DNA of 64,000 nucleotides from Pseudomonas saudiphocaensis (GTDB lineage: Bacteria > Pseudomonadota > Gammaproteobacteria > Pseudomonadales > Pseudomonadaceae), in the NCBI RefSeq assembly GCF_000756775.1, contig NZ_CCSF01000001.1, positions 2,666,001-2,730,000 on the forward strand, written 5' to 3'. Positions 25,082-33,666 of this stretch are shown piece after piece (position 1 is the first letter of the stretch; every line of letters begins with the position of its first letter). The notes beneath the pieces are model-generated. The model was not told the origin of the DNA. It was given only the letters and a program-made list of their open reading frames with translations, and searched no databases. The translations under genes and the position numbers were made by a program.

Positions 25082-25510
25082 AGGCGTAGGGTGGATAACG
25101 CGAAGCTTATTCACGGTTGCGTATCGTCGAACTGCGCTGCTCCGACTGGCATCGAGAGACGCGTGGAAAAGGCTTCGCCGTTTTCCACCCTACGCTGCTC
25201 GTCGGGGTCGTAGCCAGATAGCGCAGTCTGCTTGAATTCAGGCGTAGGGTGGATAACGCGAAGCTTATCCACCGTTGCATATTGTCGGAGGGACACCGAT
25301 CTGCCGGGATCGGCAAACGCGTGGAAAAGGCTTCGCCGTTTTCCACCCTACGCTGCTCGTCGGGGTCGTAGCCCAGATAGCGCAGGCTGCTTGAATTCAG
25401 GCGTAGGGTGGATAACGCGAAGCTTATCCACCATTGCATATTGTCGGAGGGACACCGATCTGCCGGGATCGGCAAACGCGTGGAAAAGGCTTCGCCGTTT
25501 CCACCCTACG
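25082..25510. repeat. Tandem array of three composite palindromic units (158-159 bp period)
   Basis: Three units begin at 25082, 25240 and 25399; the third is cut at 25510. Each starts with GCGTAGGGTGGATAACGCG, whose GGTGGATAA pairs with a following TTATCCACC, and continues through a ~50-base spacer to a second hairpin with arms GTGGAAAA and TTTTCCAC, closing with TCCACCCTACG. The outer ends are thus inverted copies of each other. Units 2 and 3 are almost identical; unit 1 differs in its spacer. About 50 further bases link one unit to the next. A single shorter copy is at 33590-33659. The last unit overlaps the end of the ABC exporter gene. Confidence 0.9.
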
Positions 25511-27296
25511 TCCGGCTGAAACCTTCGGCCTGCATCCGCCACAGTGCGTCGAATTCGCCGCCGCGGCTGCGCAGTTCATGGGGCGGGCCGTCCTCGACGA
25601 TGCGACCGTTGCGAAGCACGATGATCCGGTCGAAGCTGGACAGGGTCGACAGACGATGCGCCACGGCGACCACCGTACGGTTGTTCACCAGATCGTTGAG
25701 CGCCGTCTGAATCTCGGCTTCGGACTGGGTATCCAGCGCTGACGTGGCCTCGTCGAGGATCAGGATCGGCGCATCCTTGAGGAACGCTCGGGCGATGCCC
25801 AGACGCTGGCGCTGGCCACCGGAGAGCATCACGCCACGCTCGCCGACCAGGGTGTCGTAGCCTTCCGGCAGCTCGCGGATAAAGCTGTCACAGAACGCAT
25901 GGCGCGCCGCCTGAATCACTTCTTCATCCGTCGCGCCCGGCCGACCATAGCGGATGTTTTCGCGAATGCTGCGATTGAACAGCGCGGTTTCCTGCGGCAC
26001 CACGGCGATCTTCTCGCGCAGGCTGTCCTGACTGACCCCGCGGATGTCCTGGCCATCGATCAGGATGCAGCCGTCCTGCACGTCGTCGAGGCGCTGGATC
26101 AGATTGATCAGGGTCGACTTGCCGGCACCGGACGAGCCCACCACGCCAACCTTCTGCCCGGCGGGAATGTGCAGATCGAGATGACGGAACACCGCGCCGC
26201 GATCCGGGTAGCTGAAGCTGACGTCTTGAAAGGTGATATCGCCCTCGGCAAGCAGCAGCTGAGCGTCGCTGTCCTCCAAGCCGTGGGGCTGCACAATGAT
26301 GCGCAGGGTGTCCTCAATGGCACCGACCTGCTGCGTGGCGTCCACCAGCGCCAGCGCCAGATCCCGCGAGCCATGCAGGATGCGGAACGTCAGAGCACTG
26401 ACCAGCACCACGTCGCCTGCGGTCACCTCCCCGTCGAGCCACAGACTGATGGCCCAGATCAGCATGCCGCCGGCCATCACCGACAGGCAGATATCGTGCA
26501 TCACCCGGGCCTTTTCCAGGTACATCCAGCTCCGGCGCTGAGCCCGCGCTTCGTAGCCGATTTCCTGCGCCAGCCGCTCGGCTTCGCGATCCCGGGCGGA
26601 GAAAGCCTTGATGGTCCAGACGTTGGACACCGCATCCACCAGCTCACCACCGACTCGCGCCGACTGAGCGGCGAAGCGCTGATGCTTGGCGCGGCCACGA
26701 ATACCAAAGCCGGTGATCAATGCCGCGACGATGGCGACGAACAGAATCAGCGCGACCGCCATGCGCACATCGACGGTCAACAGCACCACCACCGCACCGA
26801 TGAAATCCACGATAGGCGGCACGATCTTCCAGGCCAGGCCGCCGTAAATGGCTCCCGCCGCCTGCCCCAGCGCCGAAATCCGATTGCCCAGCGAGCCGGC
26901 AAAGTGCTCGGTGAAGTAGCGCATCGGATGGCCGGTCAAATGCTTGAACAGATCGACCCGCAGATCAACCACGCTGGCCACCACGGTGCGGCAGCCGAGC
27001 CAGCCTCCAAGGCGCCAGAACACGTTCTCGACCACGATCAGGCCGATAAACAGCCACAGCGGAAACCAGACATTGCTGGCGCTGCGGTCAGAAGCGCCCT
27101 GGGCCATGGCGTCCACCAGCAGCTTCATGCCGTACTGCACGGCCACCGCACAGCTGGCGGCACCGATGATCAGCGCCAGCAAGCCGCCGAAATGCCAGGG
27201 CCGGGCGCGGATATAACGCCAGAGAAAAGCCAGCGGCGTGCTGGGTAGCGGCACCGACGAGGTTTTCGCCCGCGTGGGCTTTTCCGGGGCGTTCAT
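25506..27296 (-). CDS. ABC exporter, fused membrane and ATPase domains (MsbA/lipid-glycan type)
   Basis: A 596-residue half-transporter. Six membrane helices span about residues 35-310, followed by a nucleotide-binding domain with Walker A GSSGAGKST (387-395), signature LSGGQRQR, Walker B ILILDEATS and the H-loop histidine in AVAHRLST, all intact. Such homodimeric exporters move lipids, lipid-linked glycans or glucans. It is the last gene of a minus-strand operon with a glycosidase, UDP-galactopyranose mutase and glycosyltransferase, so export of a galactofuranose-containing glycan or glycolipid is the likely role, by inference. Its TAG stop (25506-25508) lies within the terminal CCCTACG of the repeat array. 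Confidence 0.92.
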   Translation of the reverse strand: MNAPEKPTRAKTSSVPLPSTPLAFLWRYIRARPWHFGGLLALIIGAASCAVAVQYGMKLLVDAMAQGASDRSASNVWFPLWLFIGLIVVENVFWRLGGWLGCRTVVASVVDLRVDLFKHLTGHPMRYFTEHFAGSLGNRISALGQAAGAIYGGLAWKIVPPIVDFIGAVVVLLTVDVRMAVALILFVAIVAALITGFGIRGRAKHQRFAAQSARVGGELVDAVSNVWTIKAFSARDREAERLAQEIGYEARAQRRSWMYLEKARVMHDICLSVMAGGMLIWAISLWLDGEVTAGDVVLVSALTFRILHGSRDLALALVDATQQVGAIEDTLRIIVQPHGLEDSDAQLLLAEGDITFQDVSFSYPDRGAVFRHLDLHIPAGQKVGVVGSSGAGKSTLINLIQRLDDVQDGCILIDGQDIRGVSQDSLREKIAVVPQETALFNRSIRENIRYGRPGATDEEVIQAARHAFCDSFIRELPEGYDTLVGERGVMLSGGQRQRLGIARAFLKDAPILILDEATSALDTQSEAEIQTALNDLVNNRTVVAVAHRLSTLSSFDRIIVLRNGRIVEDGPPHELRSRGGEFDALWRMQAEGFSRT

Positions 27297-28447
27297 GGCA
27301 GTGCTTGGGCAAGCGGCGAGGCAGCGCTGAACTGGCTGAATCGCATCTGTTGCAGACGCAGCTCGTCAGCCAGTCCTTCATGCACCTTGCGGTTGCCATT
27401 TTCGTCGGGGAAGCCCAGCAGGCCGGTGGGGCAATGGCGCTCATCGGTCCAGCCGGGATAGTCCAGCACCGGATACAGACAGATGCCTTCCACCGGCACC
27501 CCGCGCTGCATGGCCAGTCCGGCCTGCTCGCTGACGTAGCGCAGCCAGTCGCCGCGCAGATCACCCTCTGCGCCGGTTTCCGCGATCAGCAGCGGGCGCT
27601 TGTAGCGCTGCCAGATCTCGCTGAGGATGCCCTTGAACGGCCGGTAGTCCGGGTTATCACGCTCGATGGTGCGGCCATCGCCCAGGTACCACTGGTTGTC
27701 GGAGTAGTAATTGACGCCCAGTACATCGAGATATTCCGGCGCCCCGCCCAGGCCCGGCCAGTGCTCACCGCAAAGCATGTCCCAGGCCTCGAACTGGCTC
27801 TGACGGAAACGCTCCGCCTCGCGCTGCGGGCCGGGACGGTCGTTGGGCGCCACCACATGGATGGCCGGATCGACCTGCACGAAACGCGCGCGCGGCTCCA
27901 CGTCCCGGATCGCCTGCATGGCGGCAATGGTGGCGCGCACCAGCTGATGCTTGAGTTCGAAGCCGCGGCCGCGCGCCATGGGGTTGAAATAGGCTTCGTC
28001 ACCGCCGGCCCAGGCCCAGAACGAGATTTCATTCAGCGGCGCGTAGAAGGGCACCGTATCGGTTTCATCCTTGACCAGCTGCGCAACGGCAGCGGCATAA
28101 CGGCCGAAACGCTCGACGAACTGCGGCCGCCAGATATCGATATCGTCCGGCCAGCCATAATGGCAAAGATCCCAGATCACCTGGGTGCCCTGGCGATGCG
28201 CGGCCAGCAGCATCGGCAGGAAGCTCGACCAGTCATACTGACCCGGCGCCGGCTCGATCAGGTGCCAGCGCAGACCGTCACGCACACTACGCAGACCATG
28301 GCGCTGCAACACCGCGTAGTCGTGCGCCGCCCAGCGATCGTGGCCGGTGGCGGCCAGCAGATCGAGACGCCGACCATCACTGCGGCGATGATTCGAGCAC
28401 TCGAAACCACCCATGAAGAAGCTCTTGAATAGCGTGGGCTGATGCAT
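27293..28447 (-). CDS. Glycoside hydrolase, clan GH-A (beta-glucosidase-like)
   Basis: A 384-residue TIM-barrel glycosidase. The predicted acid/base is E140 in YAPLNEIS and the nucleophile E290 in LLIAETG, the usual strand-4 and strand-7 positions of clan GH-A; GLRWHLIEPAPGQYDW near the N-terminus is also typical of GH1-like enzymes. There is no signal peptide, so it should act in the cytoplasm on a precursor or intermediate, which is unusual for a catabolic enzyme. The start at 28447 has only a weak GAGA; an ATG 11 codons further in (MGGFECSNH) is possible. It overlaps the exporter gene by four bases (ATGA). Substrate unknown; a galactofuranoside is conceivable. Confidence 0.82.
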   Translation of the reverse strand: MHQPTLFKSFFMGGFECSNHRRSDGRRLDLLAATGHDRWAAHDYAVLQRHGLRSVRDGLRWHLIEPAPGQYDWSSFLPMLLAAHRQGTQVIWDLCHYGWPDDIDIWRPQFVERFGRYAAAVAQLVKDETDTVPFYAPLNEISFWAWAGGDEAYFNPMARGRGFELKHQLVRATIAAMQAIRDVEPRARFVQVDPAIHVVAPNDRPGPQREAERFRQSQFEAWDMLCGEHWPGLGGAPEYLDVLGVNYYSDNQWYLGDGRTIERDNPDYRPFKGILSEIWQRYKRPLLIAETGAEGDLRGDWLRYVSEQAGLAMQRGVPVEGICLYPVLDYPGWTDERHCPTGLLGFPDENGNRKVHEGLADELRLQQMRFSQFSAASPLAQALP

Positions 28448-28459
28448 CTTGGTCTCGTC

Positions 28460-29698
28460 TCAGGGGGCCTGTTCGGTCAGCGACTGGTTGTGTTCCGGGC
28501 TCGCTTCGGACTCTGAGCCGCGCTCGGCCTCCTCGATGCGCTTGTACAGTGCCAGCGCCTGACCCACCACCTGGTCCATGTTGTAGTACTTGTAGGTGCC
28601 CAAACGTCCGACGAAGGTCACCCCCGGCGTCTGCTCGGCCAGCTGTTGGTAGCGCTTGTACAGCTCGGCGTTCTCCGGCCGCGGGATCGGGTAATAGGGA
28701 TCGCCTTCGGCGCTGGGGTACTCATAGGTGACGCTGGTTTTGGGGTGCACCTGTCCGGTGAGGTGCTTGTATTCGCTGATACGCGTGTAGGGCACATCCT
28801 CGCTCGGGTAGTTGACCGTGCCGACCGCTTGAAACTGCTCCTGATCCAGCTGTTTATGCTCGAACTTCAGCGAACGATAGGGCAACTTGCCGAAACGGTA
28901 ATCGAAATACTCGTCGATGGGGCCGCAGAAGATCAGATGATCGTGGCGCACCTCGTCGCGGATCTCGCGGTAGTCGGTGTTGAGCATCACCTTGATATTC
29001 GGGTGCGCCAGCATCTTCTCGAACATCTTGGTGTAGCCGTACTTGGGCATCTGCTGGAAGGTGTCGGTGAAGTAGCGATCATCGGTATTGGTGCGGGTGG
29101 GAATGCGCGAGGTGACGGACTTGTCCAGTTGCGAAGGGTCCAGGCCCCACTGCTTGCGGGTGTAGCCGCGGAAGAACTTCTCGTACAGCTCGCGGCCGAT
29201 GCCGTTGATCACCACGTCTTCGCTGGTCTGGATGTTCTCCACCGGCTCGGCGCGGCTGGCCAGGTAATGCGCGGCGTCCTCATCGGTCTGCAGATCCAGC
29301 CCGTAGAGCTTGTTCAGGGTGGTGCGGTTGATTGGAATCGGCACTTCCTGCCCATCCACCTGGGCGAGCACGCGGTGTTCGTAGGGCCGCCACTCGGTGA
29401 AGCGCGACAGGTAGTCGACAATGCGCTGGGCATTGGTGTGAAAGATATGCGGCCCATAGCGGTGGATCAGCACGCCGGATTCGTCGTAGTAGTCGTAGGC
29501 ATTGCCGGCGATATGCGAGCGGCGATCGACCACCAGCACTCGCTTGTTCAGCCCGGCCGCCAAACGCTCGGCCAGCACGCTACCGGCAAAGCCGGCACCG
29601 ACGATCAGATAGTCGAAGCCCCTCTGGCGCTGCGGCAGCTCGCCGCCGACCCCGCCGAGACGCTCAGGATGACTGTCTTGCGGGTTCAGATTGCGCAT
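28460..29698 (-). CDS. glf: UDP-galactopyranose mutase
   Basis: A flavoprotein of 412 residues that interconverts UDP-galactopyranose and UDP-galactofuranose. The FAD-binding GAGFAGSVLAERLA motif lies about 35 residues in, followed by the signatures HIAGNAYDYYDESG, RYGPHIFHTN and, toward the C-terminus, FVGRLGTYKYYNMDQV, which match Glf enzymes including the residues that position the flavin. The ATG at 29698 has AAGGAGA upstream and overlaps the glycosyltransferase gene by 13 bases; the first ~25 residues and the last ~25 (acidic, AERGSESEASPEH) are extensions outside the core fold. With the divergent galE, it supplies the Galf donor. Confidence 0.95.
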   Translation of the reverse strand: MRNLNPQDSHPERLGGVGGELPQRQRGFDYLIVGAGFAGSVLAERLAAGLNKRVLVVDRRSHIAGNAYDYYDESGVLIHRYGPHIFHTNAQRIVDYLSRFTEWRPYEHRVLAQVDGQEVPIPINRTTLNKLYGLDLQTDEDAAHYLASRAEPVENIQTSEDVVINGIGRELYEKFFRGYTRKQWGLDPSQLDKSVTSRIPTRTNTDDRYFTDTFQQMPKYGYTKMFEKMLAHPNIKVMLNTDYREIRDEVRHDHLIFCGPIDEYFDYRFGKLPYRSLKFEHKQLDQEQFQAVGTVNYPSEDVPYTRISEYKHLTGQVHPKTSVTYEYPSAEGDPYYPIPRPENAELYKRYQQLAEQTPGVTFVGRLGTYKYYNMDQVVGQALALYKRIEEAERGSESEASPEHNQSLTEQAP

Positions 29699-30870
29699 TG
29701 AATCTTCTCCTTCATCAGGCTCCAAGTATGGTCCCAGGACATGTCGCCGAGGATCTCGTCGGCCTTTTCCAGCAGGCTGTCGCGGTCTTCGGCATCAGCC
29801 AGGGCCGCCTCGCAGGCTGTGACGAACGCCTCGGGGCTGTCGGCGATACGCACGATGCCGGTGTCGCCATAAGTACGCACCACATCGGTGATCGGCGTGG
29901 AAACCACCGGGCGACCACCGGCCAGGTATTCGGGGGTTTTGGTGGGGCTGATAAAGCGGGTCGACTCGTTCAGCGCGAACGGCATGATCGCCACATCCCA
30001 GCCGGCGAGGTATTGCGGCAGCTCGTCGTAGGTCTTGCCGCCCAGGTAGTGGATATTGTCGCGTTGCGGCAACAACGCCGGGTCGATCTTCACCACCGGA
30101 CCAATCAGCACGATCTGCCAGTCGGGGCGCTGTGCAGCGACCTTGGCGATCAGCGGCAGGTCCAGGCGCTCATCGATCACGCCGTAGAACCCGAGGCGCG
30201 GCAGCGGAATCTCGGCCTGATCCGCCGGATCGGCCTGGGGCCGCCGCGCCGCAGCGAAGTGATCAACGTCGACGCTGCTGGGAAAGGGGTGCGCGTTGTC
30301 GTGATGCTTGCGCTTGGCCTCATAGAGGCTGTAGCCGCCAGTGAATACCAGGTCGGCGCGGCGTAGCAGCTGGCGTTCACGCTCGATCAACTGTGGCGGC
30401 GCACCATGGAAGGCCGACAGCTCGTCCATGCAGTCGTAGATCACCACCTTCGGCTCCAGGTGATCGGTAAACGCCAGACTCATTGGCGTGTAGTACCAGA
30501 GCAGCAGATCCTCCACGCCCAGCTTGGCCAGGTAGCCGTCCACCAGACGGCGCAGCACCGGCTCGGCAGCCTCGCCTTCGCAGCCGGCTGGCAGACGCGG
30601 GATCAGAACCTGCACGCCATTTTCCTCGGGACGCACCTCCAGCCAGGGCTGGGCATCCTCGGTAGGGACAGGCTCTTCGCAGAACAGCACGTTGAAGTCG
30701 CGGGCGAAGCGCGACATCAGGTGTTGGGGGCGCTGGTAGACGAAACTCCAACGCAGGTGCGACAGGCACAACAGTGTCGGAACCTGCTCGTCAAAGACCA
30801 CCTCCGCCGGTTCGGCAGACTTGTGGGGGGATTTGCCTATTTCGTACTGAAAGGGGCCAGCCCAGCTCAT
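29686..30870 (-). CDS. Glycosyltransferase (GT-B fold, group 1-like)
   Basis: A 394-residue protein. The N-terminal half contains LCLSHLRWSFVYQRPQHLM, a signature of a subgroup of bacterial glycosyltransferases, and a YDCMDELSAF segment; the C-terminal half has GFYGVIDERLD, HYLGGKTYDELPQYL and MPFALNESTRFISPTKTPEYLAGG with the acidic E in the donor site. No membrane segment is predicted. The ATG at 30870 follows CGAGG; the frame extends to 30975 without a ribosome-binding site. It is the first gene of the cluster and is followed by glf, so it may transfer galactofuranose, although the donor cannot be proven from sequence. Confidence 0.88.
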   Translation of the reverse strand: MSWAGPFQYEIGKSPHKSAEPAEVVFDEQVPTLLCLSHLRWSFVYQRPQHLMSRFARDFNVLFCEEPVPTEDAQPWLEVRPEENGVQVLIPRLPAGCEGEAAEPVLRRLVDGYLAKLGVEDLLLWYYTPMSLAFTDHLEPKVVIYDCMDELSAFHGAPPQLIERERQLLRRADLVFTGGYSLYEAKRKHHDNAHPFPSSVDVDHFAAARRPQADPADQAEIPLPRLGFYGVIDERLDLPLIAKVAAQRPDWQIVLIGPVVKIDPALLPQRDNIHYLGGKTYDELPQYLAGWDVAIMPFALNESTRFISPTKTPEYLAGGRPVVSTPITDVVRTYGDTGIVRIADSPEAFVTACEAALADAEDRDSLLEKADEILGDMSWDHTWSLMKEKIQCAI

Positions 30871-31271
30871 GAGAAACCTCGGTACGGGCGGCGGTGCGGT
30901 CAGCGTCCCTTCTGCGGCATCGCGCGTGAATTCGGTGCTCTCCTGCGCAACATATAAGGCGTACAGCGCGCGCAATAGTTCGGTTTCAGACGCACCGTTC
31001 GCCGGGAAGCGCTTGACGACTGGCCTTTTCTTGCTCTCGCGTCCGCCCCTGCCAATTGCCGGCTGGCGGGTGGGTTGAACTTGCGCGCCACCCCACCCGT
31101 CACTATTTCAGGACGCCTGACTCACTCGGCCTCAGTCGTGCACGCAACCCGCTTTGGTGCCCGGCTCGGCAGGTCGTACTTTCTCTGGAGATTTCCCTGC
31201 GGCGCTGTCTTTACGGCAGCCCGGGTGTGTTCCGTTCGCGTCCACAAACTGCATTGCGGAGGTGGAAATAG
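30871..31271. promoter_or_regulatory. Divergent intergenic region of the Galf cluster, with an inverted repeat
   Basis: A 401-base space between the divergent glycosyltransferase and galE genes. It has no credible gene. An inverted repeat is formed by GGCGGGTGGG (31065-31074) and CCCACCCGTC (31092-31101), one mismatch, spacer of 17 bases; it lies midway and could be an operator or hairpin. Promoters for both directions must lie here but none stood out. Confidence 0.5.
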
Positions 31272-32339
31272 ATGATTCTGGTCACTGGCGGAGCGGGATA
31301 TATCGGCTCACACGCAGTACTGGAGCTGCTTCTTGCAGGCGAAGAAGTGCTCGTACTGGATAACCTTTGCAACAGCTCTAAAACCGCCCTTGACCGGGTC
31401 GCGCAGCTGAGCGGGCGAGCGCCGCAATTCATCAAGGGCGACGTGCGCAACCGCGCCTTGCTGCAGGCGCTGTTCGCCTCCTACCCGATCCGTGCGGTCA
31501 TGCATTTCGCCGGACTCAAGGCTGTGGGCGAAAGCGTGCGCGAGCCACTGCGCTACTACGAAACCAATGTCAGCGGCAGCATCACGCTCTGCCAGGCAAT
31601 GGCAGAAGCCGGGGTCTTTCGCCTGGTGTTCAGCTCGTCGGCCACGGTTTATGGCGAATCACCGGTGATGCCGATTACCGAGGATCGCCCAACCGGCACC
31701 CCGACCAACCCCTACGGCCAGTCCAAGCTGATGGCGGAAAACGTGCTGAAGGGGCTGGCCGAATCCGATCCGCGCTGGTCCATCGGCCTGTTGCGCTACT
31801 TCAACCCCATCGGCGCCCACGAGTCCGGGTTGATCGGCGAAGACCCCAACGGTGTGCCGAACAATCTGCTGCCCTACATGCTTCAAGTGGCTGTCGGGCG
31901 GCGCAAGCAGCTTAGCGTCTACGGTGCGGACTATCCGACCCCTGACGGCACCGGCATTCGCGATTACATACATGTGGTGGACCTGGTCAAAGGCCACCTC
32001 AAAGCGCTGGATCGCCTGGAGCAGGTGCGCGGGGTATCGGTCTGGAACCTGGGCACCGGCAAGGGGCATTCGGTACGCGAGATGATTACCGCCTTCGAGG
32101 AAGTCACCGGCCGCCCCCTGCCCCACGTGATCAAGCCACGCCGCGCCGGGGATATCGCTCAGTGCTGGTCGGAGCCGGGCAAGGCCTGGGCGGAACTCGG
32201 CTGGCGTGCCGAAAAGGATCTGGTGACCATGCTTGCCGATGCCTGGCGCTGGCAGAGCCGTAACCCCCATGGCTATGCCGAGCCGCAAGAGAACACCGCC
32301 ACTTCCAGCGCGCCGCTCAGCACGGCGCTGGCCAGCTAA
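31272..32339 (+). CDS. galE: UDP-glucose 4-epimerase
   Basis: A 355-residue short-chain dehydrogenase-type epimerase interconverting UDP-glucose and UDP-galactose. It has the NAD-binding GGAGYIG (6-12), VMHFAGLKAVGES, the catalytic serine region FSSSATVYG and the catalytic YGQSK motif, then LLRYFNPIGAH and GTGIRDYIHVVDL, all characteristic of GalE. GGAGGTG lies 8 bases before the ATG. It faces away from the glycosyltransferase-glf operon, and together they form a pathway from UDP-glucose via UDP-galactose to UDP-galactofuranose. A ~15-residue extension ends the protein. Confidence 0.96.
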   Translation: MILVTGGAGYIGSHAVLELLLAGEEVLVLDNLCNSSKTALDRVAQLSGRAPQFIKGDVRNRALLQALFASYPIRAVMHFAGLKAVGESVREPLRYYETNVSGSITLCQAMAEAGVFRLVFSSSATVYGESPVMPITEDRPTGTPTNPYGQSKLMAENVLKGLAESDPRWSIGLLRYFNPIGAHESGLIGEDPNGVPNNLLPYMLQVAVGRRKQLSVYGADYPTPDGTGIRDYIHVVDLVKGHLKALDRLEQVRGVSVWNLGTGKGHSVREMITAFEEVTGRPLPHVIKPRRAGDIAQCWSEPGKAWAELGWRAEKDLVTMLADAWRWQSRNPHGYAEPQENTATSSAPLSTALAS

Positions 32340-32736
32340 CCCCGCCCGGCTTCACCCAGACAGGTGCACGGATTGCACCTGCCGACTGCTCCCCTCTTCC
32401 ACCCGCTCCGCAGAATCGATGCCCGGTGCTCAGATTGCGAAGCCTTGTGCCTCGCCAGGTCAATAGAGAAGTTCTGGCCAGCGCCTGGCCGGGAATCGGA
32501 ACAGCACCCCTTGCTATGATGGTCCGTGCAAGTTTTCCGCTTTCTGATGCTGAATGATCAAAGCTCGTCAGATGGCGAATTTCAGCTGTTTGTCGACCAA
32601 GGATGCCGGAATCCGGCCTTCCGCTTGTGATCCAAGAAGGTGGCCTCGATACGGTCACTCGCAGCGACCTGCGTATGATCGGCCGTACGGCCCGCTGTAG
32701 CCGAACTTTCTCCACCAACCGCTCGTGAGGATTGCC
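32340..32736. promoter_or_regulatory. Intergenic region upstream of yghU with hairpins and -10-like elements
   Basis: This 397-base region has no convincing open frame. Shortly after galE, CAGGTGCA (32361-32368) and TGCACCTG (32374-32381) form a perfect hairpin without a T-run. TATGAT occurs twice on the plus strand, at about 32514-32519 (in TGCTATGAT, an extended -10) and at 32674-32679, the latter just before the 12-base palindrome GGCCGTACGGCC (32681-32692). The second lies about 60 bases before the yghU start; a small RNA from the first cannot be excluded. Confidence 0.4.
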
Positions 32737-33582
32737 ATGACTGACACCACTTCCTACGTTCCGCCGAAGGTCTGGACGCACGATGCGCCTTCGGGCGGCA
32801 AGTTCGCCAGCATCAACGCGCCTACGGCCGGGGCGAGAGAGGAACAGGCGCTGCCGGTGGGCAAGCACCCATTGCAGCTGTATTCCCTGGCCACGCCCAA
32901 CGGCGTCAAGGTCAGCATCATGCTCGAAGAGCTGCTTGCCCTTGGCCACAGCGGCGCCGAGTACGATGCCTGGCTGATCAAGATCGGCGATGGCGACCAA
33001 TTCGGCAGCGGCTTCGTCGATATCAACCCCAACTCGAAGATCCCCGCACTGGCCGATCACAGCGTGGGCGGCGAACCGCTACGGGTGTTCGAATCCGGTT
33101 CGATCCTGGTCTACCTTGCGGAAAAATTCGGCACCTTTCTGCCCACTGAACTCCGCGCCCGTACCGAAACGTTGAACTGGCTGTTCTGGCAAATGGGCTC
33201 GGCGCCTTTCGTCGGGGGCGGCTTCGGGCATTTTTATACCTATGCACCGGAAAAGTACGAATATCCGATCAACCGCTATGCCATGGAAACCAAGCGACAG
33301 CTCGACGTACTCGACCGCCAGCTGGCCGAACGGCGCTTTATCGCTGGCGATGACTACACGATCGCCGACATGGCGATCTGGCCCTGGTACGGCTTGCTGG
33401 CGATGGGTGAGCTGTACCAGGCCGGTGAATTCCTCTCAGTGCAGGATTACCAGCACGTACAGCGCTGGGCCGCCGAAATCGCCAAGCGCCCCGCCGTGAT
33501 TCGCGGACGCAAGGTCAACCGCACCTGGGGCGATGAGTCCGAGCAGGCGCCGGAACGCCACAGCGCAGCAGATCTGGACTGA
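32737..33582 (+). CDS. yghU: Glutathione-dependent disulfide-bond oxidoreductase (YghU-like GST)
   Basis: A 281-residue glutathione transferase-fold protein of the Nu class. The N-terminal extension (WTHDAPSGGKFASINAPTAG) is typical of YghU, followed by the thioredoxin-like domain with the conserved TPNGVKVSIMLEE and VFESGSILVYLAEK segments and a helical C-terminal domain. E. coli YghU binds two glutathione molecules and reduces disulfides; that activity is inferred here. GAGG stands before the ATG at 32737, and an in-frame GTG four codons upstream is a possible alternative. It ends near a composite palindromic repeat that may terminate its transcript. Confidence 0.93.
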   Translation: MTDTTSYVPPKVWTHDAPSGGKFASINAPTAGAREEQALPVGKHPLQLYSLATPNGVKVSIMLEELLALGHSGAEYDAWLIKIGDGDQFGSGFVDINPNSKIPALADHSVGGEPLRVFESGSILVYLAEKFGTFLPTELRARTETLNWLFWQMGSAPFVGGGFGHFYTYAPEKYEYPINRYAMETKRQLDVLDRQLAERRFIAGDDYTIADMAIWPWYGLLAMGELYQAGEFLSVQDYQHVQRWAAEIAKRPAVIRGRKVNRTWGDESEQAPERHSAADLD

Positions 33583-33589
33583 GTCACAA

Positions 33590-33659
33590 GGGTGGAAAAC
33601 GTCGCAGCCTTTTCCACCTGCCACGGTGGATAAGCGCTTCGCGCGTTATCCACCCTACC
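33590..33659. repeat. Single composite palindrome of the 25082-25510 family
   Basis: The segment contains a GGGTGGAAAAC...TTTTCCACC hairpin and a GGTGGATAA...TTATCCACC hairpin, closing with CACCCTAC. It is the reverse orientation of an array unit and lacks the ~50-base spacer between hairpins. It lies between the convergent yghU and DUF4126 genes, as expected for a bidirectional transcript end. Confidence 0.8.
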
Positions 33660-33666
33660 CGCATCA

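Noticed and set aside
25107-25475. 122-residue open frame and similar frames in the repeat array
   Set aside because: Their sequences repeat internally because they translate the tandem palindromes (for example repeated DRCPSDNMQ), and they lack starts with ribosome-binding sites.
25082-25510. Possible CRISPR array
   Set aside because: Units are ~158 bp, few, and nearly identical including the segments between the hairpins; there are no short direct repeats with unique spacers and no cas genes.
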